Source: Rhodobacteraceae bacterium CCMM004 (GTDB taxonomy: Bacteria; Pseudomonadota; Alphaproteobacteria; Rhodobacterales; Rhodobacteraceae). Taken from it: DNA of 64,000 nucleotides. Below the pieces are notes generated by a model. It saw only the letters and a program-made list of their open reading frames with translations. It searched no databases and was not told where the DNA came from. Below are positions 46,507 through 54,211 of the stretch, one piece after another (positions within the stretch are counted from its first letter, which is position 1; each line of letters starts with the position of its first letter). Both the position numbers and the translations under genes were made by a program. The stretch spans positions 62,001 to 126,000 of the forward strand of contig RZWH01000006.1 of NCBI GenBank assembly GCA_004005435.1, in the 5' to 3' direction.

Positions 46507-46945
46507 GCCCAGCGCCCACCAGCTTGACCAGGAGCGCGGCCAAGGTGCCGCGCTCGGCCCCGGTGAGGGGGGCGGACACCGTGTCGTTGACCTCGCCCAC
46601 GATGGCAAACAGCCGCCCGGCCAGCGCGCGCCCCTCCTCGGTCGGATAGATCGCGAGGGTGCGGCGCGAGGTCGGGTGTGCCCGGCGTTCGACCAGCCCC
46701 TCGGCCACGAGGTGGTCGATGGCGCGGCTGATCGCCCAGGCCGGCATGCTGAACCGCGCGCCGATCTCGGTCTGCGACAGACCCGGGTCCTCCAGCACGG
46801 TCATCATCACCGCGAACTGCTGCACGCTCAGCCCGACGTCGGTCAGACGCTCCTCCATCGCGGCCTCAGCCTGCCGTGCCGCGCGTTGCAGCAGCCAGCC
46901 GATGCTCGTGGCGCGGGGATGCGGCTGTTCGGTCTCGCCGGTCAT
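46499..46945 (-). CDS. MarR-family transcriptional regulator
   Basis: A 148-residue winged-helix regulator with the MarR pattern: QQFAVMMTVLEDPGLSQTEIGARFSMPAWAISRAIDHLVAEGLVERRAHPTSRRTLAIYPTEEG. The wing DPDDRR motif is replaced by HPTSRRT. It is divergent from the cytochrome b561 gene with palindromes in the 100-bp gap, so it probably regulates itself and that gene. Its end overlaps the ATP-grasp gene. Confidence 0.92.
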   Translation of the reverse strand: MTGETEQPHPRATSIGWLLQRAARQAEAAMEERLTDVGLSVQQFAVMMTVLEDPGLSQTEIGARFSMPAWAISRAIDHLVAEGLVERRAHPTSRRTLAIYPTEEGRALAGRLFAIVGEVNDTVSAPLTGAERGTLAALLVKLVGAGPT

Positions 46946-46975
46946 GCAGGCCGGTCTGGCTTAAGCAATCTGCAT

Positions 46976-47011
46976 TTGCAAGTGTTGCAATATTGACAGT
47001 TGCTACAGCAA
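46976..47011. promoter_or_regulatory. MarR operator candidates and promoter-like TTGACA
   Basis: TTGCAAGTGTTGCAA (46976-46990) is a repeated TTGCAA pair and TTGCTACAGCAA (47000-47011) is a perfect palindrome. TTGACA at 46993-46998 resembles a -35 box. All lie in the AT-rich gap between marR and the cytochrome b561 gene, where a MarR dimer would be expected to bind. Confidence 0.5.
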
Positions 47012-47045
47012 TTGTTAGGAGGCGGTGACCATCGAGGAGACTGCC

Positions 47046-47582
47046 ATGATCCGTCGCTACCACCCCGCGCTTGTCCTGCTGCACTGGCTGATCGCCGTCC
47101 TGCTCTTTGCCGCGCTCGGCATCGGCTGGTTGGTCCTGTCGGAGATACCCAACAGCGACCCGGGGAAACTGACGGTCCTGCGCGCCCACATGATCGCCGG
47201 CGCGGTCCTTCTCATTCTCACGGTCGTGCGGCTGGCCGTGCGGCGACGGACCGCCCATCCGCCCCCGGCCGAGTCGGGGCATCCCCTGCTCGACACGCTC
47301 GCCGTCGCTATGCACTGGGCGCTTTATGCGGCGGTTCTGGCCATGATCGGCAGCGGCATCGCGCTGTCGGCGGCGGCAGGTCTGCCGGAGGTCGTATTCT
47401 TCGGCTCCGGCGCCGCGCTCCCGGCCGACTTCGACGCCTATGCCGCCCGGACCGTGCACGGTGCCGTCGCGACCCTCCTGGGTGTCCTGATCCTCGGCCA
47501 CGTGGCGGCCGCGCTCTACCACCACCTCATCCGTCGCGACGGGCTCCTGCGGCGCATGTGGTTCGGCCCGCGCAGCGGCTGA
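47046..47582 (+). CDS. Cytochrome b561 family protein
   Basis: A 178-residue four-helix membrane cytochrome of the bacterial cytochrome b561/CybB group. Heme-ligand histidines fit the family: His13 (LLHWLIA), His48 (LRAHMIAG), His90 (AMHWALY), His138 (RTVHGAVA) and His152/159/160 near the end. Such proteins carry electrons between quinone and periplasmic acceptors, in Escherichia coli as superoxide:quinone oxidoreductase. The ATG at 47046 is chosen for GAGGAG seven bases upstream; an alternative GTG at 47025 has AGGAGG too close. Probably controlled by the divergent MarR regulator. Confidence 0.9.
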   Translation: MIRRYHPALVLLHWLIAVLLFAALGIGWLVLSEIPNSDPGKLTVLRAHMIAGAVLLILTVVRLAVRRRTAHPPPAESGHPLLDTLAVAMHWALYAAVLAMIGSGIALSAAAGLPEVVFFGSGAALPADFDAYAARTVHGAVATLLGVLILGHVAAALYHHLIRRDGLLRRMWFGPRSG

Positions 47583-47633
47583 GCCGCCGCCGACGCCCTT
47601 GCAGGGGCGGCGGTTTGCGCCCATGACCTACGA

Positions 47634-48614
47634 ATGAGCCTCGTGTTCCGCGCCATCGCCGAAGACGCGCCGGGTCCCCGCTGGGCGGCGCTCTTTGCCG
47701 AATACTGGCCCGCCTACCGCCGCTGGTGGGCGCGGGAGGGGCTGGCCGCGCGCCCGACCTACATGGAGTGCCGCGCCGCCCTCACCCGCCACATGCCCGA
47801 GATCGTGCCCCTGTGGGAGGCGCTGACCGATCTGGCGGGGGGCGGCGATGCGCAGGCCCGGTTCCTCAGCTTCTACCGCCCGCCGCCCTACCTCGCCGGG
47901 TGCAGCCAGGCGGTCTGGCCGGGGGACGAGCCGCTCCTTGTGCGCAACTACGACTACGACGCGCAGGCCTTCGACGCGGTGCTGCTGGCGACCCGCTGGC
48001 AGGGGCGGCGGGTGATGGGCACCTCGGACGGCCTGTTCGGGCTGGTGGACGGGGTGAACGATGCGGGGCTGGCGGTGTCGCTGACCTTCGGCGGACGGCG
48101 CGAGGTCGGCGACGGCTTCGGCGTGCCGCTGATCCTGCGCTACATCCTCCAGACCTGCGAGACGGCCGAGGAGGCAGGCCGGGTGCTGGAGCGGGTGCCG
48201 AGCCACATGAGCTATAACGTCACCGCTCTGGACGCCGGCCACCGATACCTCACCGCCTATCTGGCGCCGGACCGCCCGGCCGTCCTGACCCACGCCGCGG
48301 TCGCCACCAACCATCAGGAGCGGGTGGAGTGGTCCTCCCACGCCCGATTCACCGCCACGGTCGAGCGCGAGCGGTTCCTGCTGCAACGCCTGACCCTCCA
48401 CCCCGAGAGCGAGGAGCGATTCGTCGGCGCGTTCCTCAAGCCGCCGCTCTACTCCACCGCCTTTGCGTCTGGGTTCGGGACGCTCTACACCGCCGCCTAC
48501 CGGCCGCGGGCCGGCGCGCTGGACCTGCACTGGCCCGGCGCGATCTGGTCGCACCGTCTGGACCGCTTCGCCGAGGGCGCCCGCGCGGTCGCCGTGGAAC
48601 AGGCGCCGGGATAG
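47634..48614 (+). CDS. C45-family autoproteolytic acyltransferase/hydrolase
   Basis: A 326-residue Ntn-hydrolase-type protein. The presumed nucleophile is Cys90 in YLAGCSQAVW, which would become the N-terminal residue after self-cleavage, as in isopenicillin N acyltransferase. LVRNYDYDAQAFDAVLLATRW, GLVDGVNDAGLAVSLTFGGR and SYNVTALDAGHRY match the C45/AAT-like family, which hydrolyses amide bonds in acyl-amino compounds. Cytosolic by sequence. It is 51 bp after the cytochrome gene on the same strand. Substrate unknown. Confidence 0.85.
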   Translation: MSLVFRAIAEDAPGPRWAALFAEYWPAYRRWWAREGLAARPTYMECRAALTRHMPEIVPLWEALTDLAGGGDAQARFLSFYRPPPYLAGCSQAVWPGDEPLLVRNYDYDAQAFDAVLLATRWQGRRVMGTSDGLFGLVDGVNDAGLAVSLTFGGRREVGDGFGVPLILRYILQTCETAEEAGRVLERVPSHMSYNVTALDAGHRYLTAYLAPDRPAVLTHAAVATNHQERVEWSSHARFTATVERERFLLQRLTLHPESEERFVGAFLKPPLYSTAFASGFGTLYTAAYRPRAGALDLHWPGAIWSHRLDRFAEGARAVAVEQAPG

Positions 48615-48650
48615 GGGCCCACCTCCGACCCCTCTCCCCCCATCCCCCAA

Positions 48651-48708
48651 CTTTCCTTTCCAAGTATCCCGGGGGAGCTCGGCAACGCCGAGCGGGGGCA
48701 GAGCCCCC
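48651..48708 (-). repeat. Modular hairpin plus tail motif, copy 2
   Basis: Read on the minus strand: GGGGGCTCTGCCCCC (48694-48708), GCTCGGCGTTGCCGAGC (48677-48693), then the tail TCCCCCGGGATACTTGG and AAAGGAAAG (48651-48676). The order of modules is identical to that at 34401-34460, although hairpin sequences differ, so the stems are kept by compensating changes. Confidence 0.8.
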
Positions 48709-48767
48709 ATCCAACCTGCGCCCCCCCGTGACGGCCGCGACACCACAGGCACCGCCCGGCGCCAGCC

Positions 48768-48929
48768 GGGCAGCGTCGCCATCGTCGCTCGGACCGATGG
48801 CGCATCGATGGCGACCCCGCCCCCCCCGGGGCGGTGCTTTTGGCGAGGACGGTTCCGCCGCCGCGCCGTCGATGCTTGAGAGCGTTGTCGCGCGCCGCTC
48901 ATACCCGCCCCGGCGGGACGGCACCGCCC
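48768..48929 (+). repeat. Intergenic TIR element, family 1, copy D with internal insertion
   Basis: Left end GGGCAGCG at 48768 and right end GGCGGGACGGCACCGCCC to 48929; length 162 bp. Compared with copy C there is an extra stretch of about 38 bp near the left end (48776-48814) bounded by TCGCCATCG and CGATGGCGA, itself an inverted repeat. After it the sequence rejoins the family at CCCCGCC...GGGGCGGTGCTTTTGGCGAGG. Confidence 0.8.
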
Positions 48930-48938
48930 GGCCCGCGC

Positions 48939-49808
48939 CTATCCCTTGCCGTAGCGCCCCGCGGCGGTGTGGTAGGCGGCAAAGCCGATGCGCTCCTTCA
49001 TCTCGGCCAGCGGCATCAGCCCGGCGGTGTGGTCCTCGCCTGCCTTGAGCCGGTCCAGCGCCATCACGATGGCCTGCATCGCCGCCGACAGCGCCGTCAG
49101 CGGATAGGCGGCGATGGCAAAGCCCATCTCGGCCAGGGCGGCGGGGGGCAGGATCGGGGTCTGCCCGCCCTCCAGCATGTTGGCCATGGTGGGCGCCCCC
49201 GTCTCGGCGACGATGCGGGCCATCTCGGCGGTGTTGTAGGGCTCTTCCACGAACACGATGTCGGCGCCCAGGTCGGCGAAGGCGCGGGCCCGCCACAGCG
49301 CCTCGTCCAGCCCGTGCTGGCGCCGCGCATCGGTGCGGGCGAGGATCAGGATGTCGCGCCGCCCCCGCGCGTCCACCGCCGCGCGCACCCGGTCCAGCGC
49401 CTCGTCGCGGCCGACCACCGACTTGCCCTCGGTGTGGCCGCAGCGCTTGGGCGCCACCTGGTCCTCGATCATCACCCCGGCACAGCCTGCGCGCGCGAAC
49501 CCCTCGACCGTCCGGGCCACGTTCATCGCATTGCCGTGGCCGGTGTCGCCGTCGGCCATCATCGGGATGTCGATGGCCTCGATCACGTTGCGCGCCTGGT
49601 CCAGCACCTCGCCATAGCTCATCAGCCCGGTGTCGGGCGCGCCGATCCGGCTGGCCGCGGCCGAGAACCCCGACAGGAAGGTCAGGTCGAACCCCGCCTG
49701 CTGGATCAGCTTGGCCGACAGCGCGTCGTAGCAGCAGGGCATCACGATCAGCTCGCGGCGGGCCAGCAGCGCGCGCAGGCGGTCGGCCATGGGGTTGGGC
49801 ACGGTCAT
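48939..49808 (-). CDS. Isocitrate lyase/PEP mutase superfamily enzyme
   Basis: A 289-residue TIM-barrel enzyme. FLSGFSAAASRIGAPDTGLMSYGEVL and PMMADGDTGHGNAMNVARTV are the superfamily's substrate and Mg sites; the catalytic loop KRCGHTEGK corresponds to the KKCGH motif of isocitrate lyases and thus suggests a C-C lyase rather than a phosphonate mutase. Candidates are oxaloacetate decarboxylase, 2-methylisocitrate lyase or dimethylmalate lyase. The start overlaps the marR stop (ATGA at 49805-49808), so the two form an operon. Confidence 0.88.
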   Translation of the reverse strand: MTVPNPMADRLRALLARRELIVMPCCYDALSAKLIQQAGFDLTFLSGFSAAASRIGAPDTGLMSYGEVLDQARNVIEAIDIPMMADGDTGHGNAMNVARTVEGFARAGCAGVMIEDQVAPKRCGHTEGKSVVGRDEALDRVRAAVDARGRRDILILARTDARRQHGLDEALWRARAFADLGADIVFVEEPYNTAEMARIVAETGAPTMANMLEGGQTPILPPAALAEMGFAIAAYPLTALSAAMQAIVMALDRLKAGEDHTAGLMPLAEMKERIGFAAYHTAAGRYGKG

Positions 49809-50287
49809 CGGCGGGCTCCGTCATAGGGTGGCAGGCTCTGCCAGCGCGGCACGTCGCGGCACATCCGGTCGAGGAGCGACAGGAGCGTCGCGCGCTCGGC
49901 GGCGGTGAGGCTCGCGGTCATCTCGGCCTCGGCCACAACATAGTCGGCCATGATCGCGTCGTGCAGCGCGCGGCCCGCGTCGGTCAGGTGCAAAAGGCTG
50001 CGACGGGCGTCGTCAGGGTCGGGGCTGCGGGTGATCAGGCCCTTACCCTCCAGCGCCGTGACCCCGCGGCTGACGCTGTTGGACGGCTGCTCGGTGATCT
50101 CGGAGATGTCGCGCGCGGCCACCCCGTCGCGGTAGGTCAGGCAGATCAGCACGGTCCATTCGGGCCGCATCAGGCCGTGCTCCCGCTCCATCCGCCTGAG
50201 CAACGGCTCGCGGTAGAAGTTCGTCAGGAACGCCAGGCGATATCCCACGGGGATCGGCACGGCGTCCAGGATGTCGATCAGCTTCAT
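49805..50287 (-). CDS. MarR-family transcriptional regulator
   Basis: A 160-residue MarR regulator: RPEWTVLICLTYRDGVAARDISEITEQPSNSVSRGVTALEGKGLITRSPDPDDARRSLLHLTDAG has the recognition helix and the DPDDARR wing motif. The start at 50287 (MKLIDILD) is used; MEQSFS at 50305 is an alternative. It is coupled to the PEP-mutase-type gene and divergent from the TRAP genes at 50363; it likely controls both through the palindrome near 50301. Confidence 0.9.
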   Translation of the reverse strand: MKLIDILDAVPIPVGYRLAFLTNFYREPLLRRMEREHGLMRPEWTVLICLTYRDGVAARDISEITEQPSNSVSRGVTALEGKGLITRSPDPDDARRSLLHLTDAGRALHDAIMADYVVAEAEMTASLTAAERATLLSLLDRMCRDVPRWQSLPPYDGARR

Positions 50288-50300
50288 GGAGAATGATTGT

Positions 50301-50310
50301 TCCATATGGA
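50301..50310. promoter_or_regulatory. Palindromic operator candidate
   Basis: TCCATATGGA is a perfect ten-base palindrome, and a flanking ATGGA (50286-50290) gives another inverted pair with TCCAT. It sits between the divergent marR and dctQ starts and overlaps the alternative marR start codon, a good position for autoregulation. Confidence 0.5.
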
Positions 50311-50362
50311 GCGACTTTGCGCTAGCCTCGATCTGCGAAGGGGCGCATCGGGGAGGATCGCC

Positions 50363-50878
50363 GTGGACTTGGGCCGACGGGTCGTCGACATCTGCGCCGT
50401 TGCGGTGATCGTGCTGATGCTGGCCATCGCGGTGCAGGTCGCGGGCAACCTGTTCGACGTCAATCCGCTGCTGCGATTCGGGCGCGATCTGCCGCTTCTG
50501 GGGCAAGCGCTGACGCTGAACGGCCTTCTGGACCTGCAATGGCACCTGATGGCGCTGGTGGCGCTGATCCCGGCCGGCATCGTCTGGCTGCGCGACCGCC
50601 ATGTGCGGGTCGATTTTCTGTATGACCGCCACGGGCCCCGGGGCAGGGCGGCAACGGACCTGATGGGCAACCTCCTGTTCGCGCTACCATTCCTGGCCAT
50701 GGCGATCCCGGCGGCGTGGCGCTTTGCCCACCGCGCCTGGCGCGTGGACGAGGGCGGCGCGAACGGCGGGCTGGAGGATCTGTGGCTGATCAAGATGGCG
50801 CTGCCCCTGGGCCTGGCGCTCCTCGCCGCGGCGGTGGCGTGGGAGTCCCTGCGCCTGCTGCGGAGCCTCGCGCGATGA
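50363..50878 (+). CDS. TRAP transporter small permease subunit (DctQ family)
   Basis: A 171-residue protein with four membrane helices, the normal layout of DctQ. LQWHLMALVALIPAGIVWLRDRHVRVDFLYDR in the middle is the family's conserved part. The GTG at 50363 is chosen because GGGGAGGA lies six bases upstream. It overlaps the large permease start (ATGA at 50875-50878). Confidence 0.9.
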   Translation: MDLGRRVVDICAVAVIVLMLAIAVQVAGNLFDVNPLLRFGRDLPLLGQALTLNGLLDLQWHLMALVALIPAGIVWLRDRHVRVDFLYDRHGPRGRAATDLMGNLLFALPFLAMAIPAAWRFAHRAWRVDEGGANGGLEDLWLIKMALPLGLALLAAAVAWESLRLLRSLAR

Positions 50879-52194
50879 GCGAGCTGGTGCTGCCCCTGTC
50901 CATGGCGCTGCTGACCCTTGGCGGGATCCTCGCAGGCTATCGCGTGGCGATGGTGCTGGCCGGGACGGCGGCGATCTATATCCTGATCTCGGACCTGCCG
51001 GTGGCCTTCTTCAACCTGATCGTCAGCCGCATCTACGCCAACGCCCTGTCGAACTGGCTGCTTGTTGCCGTGCCGATGTTCATCTTCATGGGCCTGATCC
51101 TGGAGAAATCCGGCGTGGCCGAGCGTAGCTTGCGCGGCGCGCAGCGGGCCCTCGGCGGGTCGGCGGCGGGAATGGGCATCTCGGTCCTGCTGATCGGCGT
51201 GCTGCTGGCGGCGTCGTCGGGGGTCGTCGGCGCGTCGGTGGTGCTGCTGGCGCTCTTGGCGTGGCCGCGGATGGTCGAGGCGGGGTATGGCAAGCCGGTG
51301 GCCTCGGGCCTCGTCTGCGCCTCGGGCACGCTGGCCATCCTGATCCCGCCCTCGATCATGCTGATCGTGCTGGGCGACCAGTTGCAGACCCCGGTGCCGG
51401 ATATGTTCGCCGGCGCCATCGGGCCGGGCCTTCTGCTGGTCGCGCTCTATGCCGTCTACGTGGTCTGGCAGGCGCGGGGGCTGGGCGGCTCCGAGCAGGA
51501 GAAGGCGCGCAGCCTGCTGGCCGGCATCGCCCGCACGCTGGTCGACGTCGCGCCGCTGGTGATCCTCGTGGTCAGCGTCCTGGGCTCCATCGTCGCGGGC
51601 CTCGCCACCCCGACCGAGGCCAGCGGTCTCGGCGCCTTGGGCGCGATCCTCGTCACCGTGCTCTACCGCCGCTTCGACCCGTCGGTGATCTTTGCCGCCG
51701 CCCGCGACACGGTGGTCGCCACCTCGATGGTGATCCTGGTCATCGTCGGCGCCACCTGCTTTTCCGCGGTGTTCAAGGGCGTCGGCGGCGACGACATGAT
51801 CCAGAACGCGCTGGGCGTCTTCGGCACCGACCCCTGGGTGATCCTGGGCGTGGTCATGGCGGCGATCTTTGTCCTGGGCTTCGTGCTCGACTGGCTGGAG
51901 ATCACGCTGATCCTGGTGCCGATCTTTGCCCCCGTGGTCGCGGCGCTGGACTTCGGCAACGGGTTGCAGGGGCAGGCGCTGATGGTGTGGTTCGGGGTGC
52001 TGGTGGCGGTGAACCTCCAGACCTCGTTCCTGACCCCGCCCTTCGGCTTCGCGTTGTTCTATCTGCGGGGCGCGGCGGGGGACCGGGTCGCCACCGCCGA
52101 GATATACCGGGGCGTCGTCCCCTTCATCGCGCTGCAGATCGTGGCGCTGGGCTTGATCATGGGGTTCCCATGGCTCGTCACCGGATTCGTCTGA
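50875..52194 (+). CDS. TRAP transporter large permease subunit (DctM family)
   Basis: A 439-residue protein with about 12 helices. Typical DctM stretches are LVAVPMFIFMGLILEKSGVAERSLRG, LLAASSGVVGASVVLLALLAWPRMVEAGYGK, ASGTLAILIPPSIMLIVLG and NLQTSFLTPPFGFALFYLRG. It works with the small subunit and the DctP binding protein encoded next. Coupled to dctQ by ATGA. Confidence 0.95.
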   Translation: MSELVLPLSMALLTLGGILAGYRVAMVLAGTAAIYILISDLPVAFFNLIVSRIYANALSNWLLVAVPMFIFMGLILEKSGVAERSLRGAQRALGGSAAGMGISVLLIGVLLAASSGVVGASVVLLALLAWPRMVEAGYGKPVASGLVCASGTLAILIPPSIMLIVLGDQLQTPVPDMFAGAIGPGLLLVALYAVYVVWQARGLGGSEQEKARSLLAGIARTLVDVAPLVILVVSVLGSIVAGLATPTEASGLGALGAILVTVLYRRFDPSVIFAAARDTVVATSMVILVIVGATCFSAVFKGVGGDDMIQNALGVFGTDPWVILGVVMAAIFVLGFVLDWLEITLILVPIFAPVVAALDFGNGLQGQALMVWFGVLVAVNLQTSFLTPPFGFALFYLRGAAGDRVATAEIYRGVVPFIALQIVALGLIMGFPWLVTGFV

Positions 52195-52211
52195 CCACAG
52201 GGAGGAAAGTA

Positions 52212-53237
52212 ATGTCCTATCGCACCACTGCCGCCGCCGCTGTCCTGGCGGTGCTCGCCACCGCCGCGGGCGCCGAGAGCTACAACCTGCAAAGCGCGTT
52301 TCCCAAAGCGCTGCCGGTGCTCGGCCCCGGCATCGACCGCTTCGCCGAAAAAGTCGCGACGCTGACCGGCGGCGAGATCGCGTTCAAGCATCTGGGCGCG
52401 GGCGAGCTGTCGCCGCCGTTCGAGGTGTTCGACAATGTCGGCGCCGGGGCCATCGAGGCCGGCATGTCGTTCGCCGGCTATCAGGCGGGCAAGGAGCCGG
52501 CCGCCGCACTCTTCGGCTCGATCCCCTTCGGGCCGGACGCGATCAAGTATGTCAGCTGGGTGAACCACGGCGGCGGGCTGGAGCTGTGGCGCGAGATGTA
52601 CGAGCCCTACAACGTCGTGCCCATGCCCTGCGGCGTGATCATCTCGGAATCGGGCGGCTGGTATACGAAAGAGATCGCGACGGTCGAGGACCTTCAGGGC
52701 CTCAACATCCGCATCGGCGGTCTGGGCGGCGAGATCCTGGCGCGGCTGGGCGCCAACCCCATGTCGCTGCCCGCGGGCGAGATCTCGACCTCGCTGGAGA
52801 CCGGGCGTCTGGACGGGACCGAGCTGAGCTTTCCGCTGGTCGACCGGCTGATGGGTTTCGATCAGGTCGCCTCGCACTACTACTTTCCCGGCTGGCACCA
52901 GCCCTCGGGGTTCATCGAGTTCTACATGAACAAGGACCTGTGGGAGGGTCTGAGCGACCAGAACCGTGCCGCGATCGAGACGGCGTGCATGGACCTCAAC
53001 CTGTGGACCATCGGCATCGCCGTGGCCGCGCAGGGCGAGGTGTTGCAGGAGTTCCGCGACAAGGGCGTCACCGTCCAACGCTTCCCCGACGAGGTGCTGG
53101 CGGCCCTGCGCGAGGCGTCGGACGCCGTCTATGCCGAGCAGGAGGAGGCCGACGAGATGTTCGGCCGGGTGATGGCGAGCTACCGCGCCTTCTCGGAGGC
53201 TTACGACGAGTATCGCGCGCTCAGCAGTCTCGACTGA
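52212..53237 (+). CDS. TRAP transporter solute-binding protein (DctP family)
   Basis: A 341-residue periplasmic binding protein with a signal peptide ending around AAGAES. ESYNLQSAFPKALPVLGPGIDRFAEKVATLTGGEI at the start, the DLQGLNIRIGGLGGEILARLG strand and the PAGEISTSLETGRLDGTE segment are typical of DctP proteins that take up keto acids or related carboxylates. GGAGGAAAG lies upstream. The ligand is unknown. Confidence 0.94.
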   Translation: MSYRTTAAAAVLAVLATAAGAESYNLQSAFPKALPVLGPGIDRFAEKVATLTGGEIAFKHLGAGELSPPFEVFDNVGAGAIEAGMSFAGYQAGKEPAAALFGSIPFGPDAIKYVSWVNHGGGLELWREMYEPYNVVPMPCGVIISESGGWYTKEIATVEDLQGLNIRIGGLGGEILARLGANPMSLPAGEISTSLETGRLDGTELSFPLVDRLMGFDQVASHYYFPGWHQPSGFIEFYMNKDLWEGLSDQNRAAIETACMDLNLWTIGIAVAAQGEVLQEFRDKGVTVQRFPDEVLAALREASDAVYAEQEEADEMFGRVMASYRAFSEAYDEYRALSSLD

Positions 53238-53243
53238 GGCAGC

Positions 53244-54137
53244 GTGGCCTACACCCTGCGCGACTTTGGCAGCTACACGGCGGGCGGGCATCTGGCCGCC
53301 GTGACCGAAGGGACGCCGCGCAAGATCCGCTTCACCCGTCAGGCGGAGTATCTCTACGATCCGCGCGGCACCTTCGCCGTGGGGCACGCCTATGTGCAGT
53401 ATTTCGTGCCCGAGGGCACGCGCGACCGACCGCCGGTGCTGTTGGTCCATGGCGGCGGGATGAGCGGCACCACGTGGGAGACGACGCCGGACGACCGCCC
53501 CGGATGGCTGCACCGCCTGCTCGACGCACGCCGCACGGTGCACGTGATCGACGCGGTGGAGCGGGGGAGGGCCGGGTTCGCGCCCGGCCACTTCGACGGC
53601 GACCCGATCCTGCGCTCGCTGGAGGAGGCTTGGAGCCTGTTCCGCATCGGCCCGGCCGAGGGCTTCTCCGCCCGCCGTCCCTATCCCGACAGTCAGTTCC
53701 CGGTCGCGACGCTCGACGCGCTGGCGCGGCGTTTCGTGCCCCGCTGGCTGACCACCGGAGCGCTCCAGGCGGCGGCGCTTGCAGCAGTGTTGGAGCGGCT
53801 GGGGCAGGCCTCGGTCCTGTGCCACAGCCAGGGCGCAGAGACCCTGTTCGATGCGATGGAGCTGGCGCCGGGGCGGGTGGCTGCCATCGCGGCGGTGGAG
53901 CCTTCGGCGCTGCCCTCGGCCCCGCCTGCGGCGCCGCTCTTGATCGTGGCGGGCGATCGTCTGGACATCGCCGAGCACTGGGCCGACCGGGCGGCGGGCT
54001 GGCGCGCCTTCGCCGCCGCCCCCGGGGTCCGCTATCTCGACACCGCGGCCGAGGTGGCGGCGGGGGGCAGCCACCTGTTGATGATGGACGGCCACAGCGA
54101 CGACGTGCTCTCCGCGGTGCTGGCGGCCGGGCTCTGA
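53244..54137 (+). CDS. Alpha/beta-hydrolase
   Basis: A 297-residue alpha/beta-hydrolase of the esterase type. The oxyanion region is LLVHGGGMSGTTWE, the nucleophile elbow CHSQGA with Ser near residue 194, and the catalytic His is in GGSHLLMMDGHSDDV near the C-terminus. No export signal is visible, so it acts in the cytoplasm, likely on a substrate brought in by the TRAP system whose genes precede it by 6 bp. The GTG at 53244 is used because no ATG precedes the conserved part. Confidence 0.85.
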   Translation: MAYTLRDFGSYTAGGHLAAVTEGTPRKIRFTRQAEYLYDPRGTFAVGHAYVQYFVPEGTRDRPPVLLVHGGGMSGTTWETTPDDRPGWLHRLLDARRTVHVIDAVERGRAGFAPGHFDGDPILRSLEEAWSLFRIGPAEGFSARRPYPDSQFPVATLDALARRFVPRWLTTGALQAAALAAVLERLGQASVLCHSQGAETLFDAMELAPGRVAAIAAVEPSALPSAPPAAPLLIVAGDRLDIAEHWADRAAGWRAFAAAPGVRYLDTAAEVAAGGSHLLMMDGHSDDVLSAVLAAGL

Positions 54138-54211
54138 CCTTGGGGCCCTGGACGACGGCCGTGGCGATGCGCAAGGGTGGCGCCGGGTGGAAACGGCCGG
54201 AGGCGCAGGGG

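Larger units (their letters stand above)
48615..48938. other. Non-coding interval between convergent genes, two repeat types
   Basis: These 324 bases lie between the C45 gene (plus) and the PEP-mutase-type gene (minus). They hold a reverse copy of the hairpin plus tail motif (48651-48708) and family-1 element copy D (48768-48929). No gene or promoter is visible. Confidence 0.75.

Noticed and set aside
43063-46608. An 1181-codon open frame on the minus strand opposite the decarboxylase and ATP-grasp genes
   Set aside because: Same pattern of low-complexity His/Val/Leu/Arg sequence; the plus-strand genes have intact catalytic motifs and good ribosome sites.
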